Below are positions 60,702 to 64,000 of a stretch of DNA of 64,000 bases, piece by piece. Both the position numbers and the translations under genes were made by a program. Every line of letters starts with the position of its first letter. Positions within the stretch are counted from its first letter, which is position 1. The notes below the pieces were generated by a model. The model saw only the letters and a list, made by a program, of their open reading frames with translations, ran no database searches and had not been told where the DNA came from. This DNA is from Paenibacillus marchantiophytorum. Lineage in GTDB: Bacteria > Bacillota > Bacilli > Paenibacillales > NBRC-103111. The stretch is from the NCBI RefSeq assembly GCF_014640555.1, contig NZ_BMHE01000001.1:358337-422336 (forward strand), given 5' to 3'.

Positions 60702-60789
60702 AATTGCCCCCTAATTCCTCGCGCTTTCCTTCATAATCCCATATTCATTACGGAATGTCGATATAGAAAGAACGTTTATACAGAAAGAA

Positions 60790-60810
60790 AAGAAGCCCAG
60801 CGAAGGGCTC
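60790..60810 (-). terminator. Terminator of the secreted CBM96/beta-helix gene
   Basis: AGCCC TTCGCT GGGCT on the minus strand followed by TCTTTTCTTT, 14 bp beyond the stop. Confidence 0.8.
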
Positions 60811-60824
60811 CTCCTATTCATTCC

Positions 60825-62627
60825 TTATTTATTCACATTTGAGTTGTATAGATTCCCGCCGCCTGTTCGGGTATCATTCTGGGCAGTCGTACCTGTTGCA
60901 GCGCTTGTGGCATAAACAACATACCCCGCGGAGTTATCCAAGTTAACTGTATTATGATCAAAGGAGTTGTTTGTGCCCGTTACGTAATCCGTCCCGTGTG
61001 TCCTAACTTGAAACGCATCTACGACATTCGTATTCCCGTTGCGATAGCCTTGATTATAGCGAACTATCGTATTCACACCTTTTACATCAACGAAACTGTC
61101 TGCGCTGTTCGCGCCACTGATGCCAGTTCCGTTAAATGTACAATACTCGATGATCGTACCACTTGCGCCTTCTTTGACATCAATATGCTCAGCTGTTATA
61201 CCGCCATTAAAATTCGTATGGCTAATCACATTTCCCGTGACGACATGTTCATAATTGGAGCTAGAATCCGACCCGACATAAGCGCCTTCGCCGTAGCCTG
61301 CTTGATATTTTCCCGTGTCATAAATAAAGGAGTACTCCAACGTATTATAGGAACTTCCATCACGGAAATGAACACCTTCGTCCCCCACATTGTGGACTTT
61401 TACGTTATTCAGCAGATTCCTGTTGCCATTATCGATAATAATTCCTTTTTGAGCTGTATTCACGTCAATATCACGCAGTTGCCAATAATCTCCCGTGAGA
61501 TGAATGCCATAGGAACCATCGTTGACACCAGCACCTTTGAGTACAGCAGGATTGGCAGCATCACAGCTTTTCAGAATGATCGGACTGGCAGCAGTACCAT
61601 TTTTATCGGAGAAAAACAGCCCCTGTCCACCTGGATCCCCGCTTGTTGCGCGATCCCCGTAATAAGTACCTGGAGCAATCGAAATGACTGTTCCGGCGGA
61701 AGCATTTTTCATTGCATTTTGAATGGCCGTGGTGGTATTCAGTGCATTCGTGCAGCCATTTGGTGTTGACCCCGCCAACGTTGTAGCCGTGATGGTGCTG
61801 CTCTGTGGCGAAGCATTGCCTGCGGCATCTTTGGCTTTGATATAGTAACTATATGTGGTGGAAGCTGCTAAACCTGTATCCATGGCGGAAGTACTGGAAA
61901 CATTTGTAATCAACGTGCCGTTCCGGTACACCTCATACCCTGTCACACCTACATTGTCCGTGGAAGCGTTCCAGCTTATAGTAATTTGACTGCTCGATGC
62001 GGCTGTTCCGGTTACACCTGTCGGCGCTGTTGGCGACTGCGTATCTCCCGGACTTCCTCCTTCGCTGACAACAACCAATTGCGGTTTATTGGCCGCGTTC
62101 TCCTTGCTGTTTAGCGTCGTGTACTTCCCAACACTTTCCTGCAGGGCGAATGATACCGTATGATCACCTCCAGCTTCAGCGGCCACGTAAGAGGTGACAT
62201 CGATTTCATTATACATGTTGGTCGTATTGATCGAGACACTTCCTGCCGAGCTGCCAACCGCTGGTTTATTCGTCCAGATCAGTCCGGACTGCGTCCAGCT
62301 ATCCGTCGTCTGATAGGCGGAAAGGACCGTCGTCGAGGAGGCACTTCCATACACGCGTAATTTTGCGCTTGTCACACCGCTTATGCCCGCTAGATCAAAT
62401 TTGAGAAAGGCATATCGGCTGGCGGAGGCATCATTTTTCACAAAAAGCGATGTGCCTGTTCCAAAATTTGTTGATGGATTGCTCTGATAGACATAGGTAT
62501 CGTCCGAAGGACTCAGCGTCGTGGTCGCAGCAGCTCCTGCAAGACCCGGCAAAGCCGTCACCATTAACGTTGAAATCAACCCTATCGTCCACACTTTGCT
62601 TCTCAGACGTTTACTAGGTTTAAACAT
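60825..62627 (-). CDS. Secreted CBM96 (DNRLRE) / FN3 / parallel beta-helix protein
   Basis: 600 residues from the ATG at 62627 (AGAGG upstream; longer readings lack a signal peptide at the N-terminus). Signal peptide 1-32 (ending AGAAA). DNRLRE/CBM96-type module (about 35-190; DDTYVYQSNPSTNFGTGTSL), one fibronectin type III domain (about 200-285), then a right-handed beta-helix (about 295-600; APGTYYGD, GIIIDNGNRNLLNNVKVHNV, GEGAYVGS). The likely activity is a polysaccharide lyase or glycosidase acting on plant or algal uronans; catalytic residues cannot be fixed by eye. An AraC regulator is encoded directly upstream. Confidence 0.82.
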   Translation of the reverse strand: MFKPSKRLRSKVWTIGLISTLMVTALPGLAGAAATTTLSPSDDTYVYQSNPSTNFGTGTSLFVKNDASASRYAFLKFDLAGISGVTSAKLRVYGSASSTTVLSAYQTTDSWTQSGLIWTNKPAVGSSAGSVSINTTNMYNEIDVTSYVAAEAGGDHTVSFALQESVGKYTTLNSKENAANKPQLVVVSEGGSPGDTQSPTAPTGVTGTAASSSQITISWNASTDNVGVTGYEVYRNGTLITNVSSTSAMDTGLAASTTYSYYIKAKDAAGNASPQSSTITATTLAGSTPNGCTNALNTTTAIQNAMKNASAGTVISIAPGTYYGDRATSGDPGGQGLFFSDKNGTAASPIILKSCDAANPAVLKGAGVNDGSYGIHLTGDYWQLRDIDVNTAQKGIIIDNGNRNLLNNVKVHNVGDEGVHFRDGSSYNTLEYSFIYDTGKYQAGYGEGAYVGSDSSSNYEHVVTGNVISHTNFNGGITAEHIDVKEGASGTIIEYCTFNGTGISGANSADSFVDVKGVNTIVRYNQGYRNGNTNVVDAFQVRTHGTDYVTGTNNSFDHNTVNLDNSAGYVVYATSAATGTTAQNDTRTGGGNLYNSNVNK

Positions 62628-62738
62628 AATTATCATCCTCTCGTCTTTTTTGATTGCGCTTACAATGATAAGTATATGGGATCCATTTGCTTCCATGTAC
62701 CAGCCTATTGTTCAGAACTTGCATTGTGTTGCGGTCTT

Positions 62739-63584
62739 TCACACCTGAAGTCGATAGGCTTTGGGCGTCATCCCGACAATAGATTTAAAAACACGACAGA
62801 AATAAGAAGCATTCAGGAAACCAACCTCCTGTGCGATGAAGCCCGCTGTTTTGGTCGTAGTTTCGAGAAGCAAACAAGCTTCCTTAAGTCTCCGGGAATT
62901 AATAAATTCCGTAATCGTGCTTCCCGTGGATTCCCGAAATGCATGTGACAAATAGAAGGTAGACAAGTGCAAATCCTCCGACATTTGAGTCAAATCAAAC
63001 TTCTCCTTATAGTGAAGCTCAATCCAATCAATCATCTGCATAGCTGTATGTGAATAGCGTGGACTCGGCTTGCTTAGCGTCCTGTTGTACAGTTCGTTTT
63101 CGTAAGGCTCCAGCAGTTGCAGAATCGCTAACAAACACAAAATAAACGCCTCCTGATGTCTCGATACAGGTAATTGAGTCAGCTTCTGATGCAATCGCTC
63201 TAGCGGTCCAACTATGCCGAGCATTTGCTGCACAACTTGGCTCCGCAAGGGCTGCTTCCATAGAATGTGCAGCCATTTGCGCAATCCGTTAAAAGGCGTC
63301 AGTCCAGCATCCAGCAAATAGGGATCAAACATCAGCACGGAACGGACGAAAGGTCCCTGAATGACAATACGATGCATCTGAAAGGGTTGAAATACAAGCA
63401 ACGTGCCTGGTTGGATATCAAGGAGCTGCTTATTCACTTCCACCTGGCCACTCCCTTCATACACATAGAGGAACTCCATGCATGAATGAGCATGATGAAT
63501 TTCCCATATCGGCTTTGGGCTTGCTTTATGATGGTTCAAGTGAAAGGGCTCTTTCCTGACATCTACGTTTGTGCTTAACTTCAT
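62739..63584 (-). CDS. AraC-family transcriptional regulator
   Basis: 281 residues: an N-terminal cupin-type sensor (HHAHSCMEFLYVYEGSG-like segment near 31-46) and C-terminal AraC double HTH (about 180-280; LTQMSEDLHLSTFYLSHAFR and VFKSIVGMTPKAYR). Lies 112 bp upstream of the secreted beta-helix gene on the same strand and is its probable activator. Confidence 0.9.
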   Translation of the reverse strand: MKLSTNVDVRKEPFHLNHHKASPKPIWEIHHAHSCMEFLYVYEGSGQVEVNKQLLDIQPGTLLVFQPFQMHRIVIQGPFVRSVLMFDPYLLDAGLTPFNGLRKWLHILWKQPLRSQVVQQMLGIVGPLERLHQKLTQLPVSRHQEAFILCLLAILQLLEPYENELYNRTLSKPSPRYSHTAMQMIDWIELHYKEKFDLTQMSEDLHLSTFYLSHAFRESTGSTITEFINSRRLKEACLLLETTTKTAGFIAQEVGFLNASYFCRVFKSIVGMTPKAYRLQV

Positions 63585-63792
63585 TAGCTATCCCTCCAGA
63601 CATGGAATTGTTTGGAAAACAATATCATAGGAAGGCATGAAATAATTGTAGAAATCCAAGGGTCATCTGTGTTTTTCCAATAATGTGACATAACGCCTTC
63701 CCAACCCGCATATCTTCTATAGTTGCTTATTGCTGAAAGCGGGATGAAAGTTTTGCAGGAAACATCCATATGACCACGTGAAGGGAAGTTGA
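63585..63792. other. Upstream region of the AraC gene, nothing else recognised
   Basis: About 200 bases with no supported gene. Likely holds the promoter of the AraC regulator on the minus strand. Confidence 0.4.
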
Positions 63793-64000
63793 TTTCGTAT
63801 TCTTACATTAGAAAAAATTCATTCAATTGAGGCACAATGCCTGAATCCGCAAGATGCTATTATTATTCGATTGCTTGTTGAAGGAATTGAAGCGCATGAC
63901 ATCGTTTATTTGAAAAGAAGCGCTTTGGATGCAGCTAAGCAGTTATTGACTGTGACCGACTCTTTGGGGGCCAAAAAGCAAATACAGATATCAAAAAGAT
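63793..64000 (+). other. Open frame running off the right edge
   Basis: A frame stays open from 63793 (after a TGA at 63790) to the end, reading ...LEKIHSIEAQCLNPQDAI... with protein-like composition. There is no ATG, GTG or RBS-supported start; an in-frame GTG lies only before the TGA. It could be the 5' part of a gene with an unusual start, or a remnant broken by the TGA. Confidence 0.35.

Overview
The window looks like chromosomal DNA from a Paenibacillus-type member of the Bacillales. The signs are YesM/YesN two-component systems beside sugar ABC transporters, Gram-positive Shine-Dalgarno sites (AGGAGG type) with some TTG/GTG starts, lipobox lipoproteins, an SLH-anchored giant exoenzyme, and long repeat-rich intergenic stretches. 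I saw no rRNA, tRNA, phage, transposase or CRISPR array.

Layout. 1-1475: 3' part of a YesM-type sensor kinase, followed by tandem repeats. 2376-5417: L-rhamnose mutarotase, a MocR regulator divergent from a LysE-type exporter, and a cupin. 5857-9703: GH4 alpha-galactosidase with an AraC regulator, then argD behind tandem ARG-box-like sites. 9860-13396: a 54-residue protein, then a kduI / DeoR regulator / kduD / TIM-barrel isomerase operon for unsaturated uronates (pectin breakdown). 13463-14830: a GlcG/HbpS protein and a DJ-1/PfpI-like protein behind a ZTP-type riboswitch. 15050-20797: an iron unit with a PchR/YbtA-like AraC regulator, a Fur box, a siderophore-binding lipoprotein and two half-ABC transporters resembling YbtP/YbtQ and IrtAB.

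21563-38714 is an organosulfur-scavenging region, mostly on the minus strand. It holds a cystine-type ABC importer, an FAD amine oxidase, a GNAT acetyltransferase, a complete peptide/nickel-type ABC importer, two tandem NtaA/SnaA/YxeK-type monooxygenases, two other luciferase-like monooxygenases and a LysR regulator. Its gene content recalls the B. subtilis ytmI and yxe operons. At its head lie a small bicistronic unit (52 and 71 residues) with nested operator-like dyads and a leader terminator, and an HPr-like protein lacking both phosphorylation sites. Three transcription starts in the region share an ATTCCAATTG-type box.

39383-46017 is a YesN / solute-binding protein / two permeases / YesM sugar-uptake set. 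47461-54000 encodes a 2179-residue secreted protein with seven tandem beta-trefoil-like modules, two carbohydrate-binding modules, a GH87-like (alpha-1,3-glucanase/mycodextranase) beta-helix and three SLH domains. After an aquaporin comes a decayed fucose locus: fucU and a LacI regulator are intact, but fucI and the class II aldolase are fused by a deletion and interrupted by a stop. The right end has small enzymes, a secreted CBM96/FN3/beta-helix protein and an AraC regulator.

The genes fit a soil or rhizosphere saprophyte feeding on plant and fungal polysaccharides and scavenging iron and sulfur. Many intergenic regions carry palindromic repeat families that appear to share a common design. 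The least familiar items are the small-protein unit at 37932-38932, the architecture of the giant glucanase, and the repeat families.
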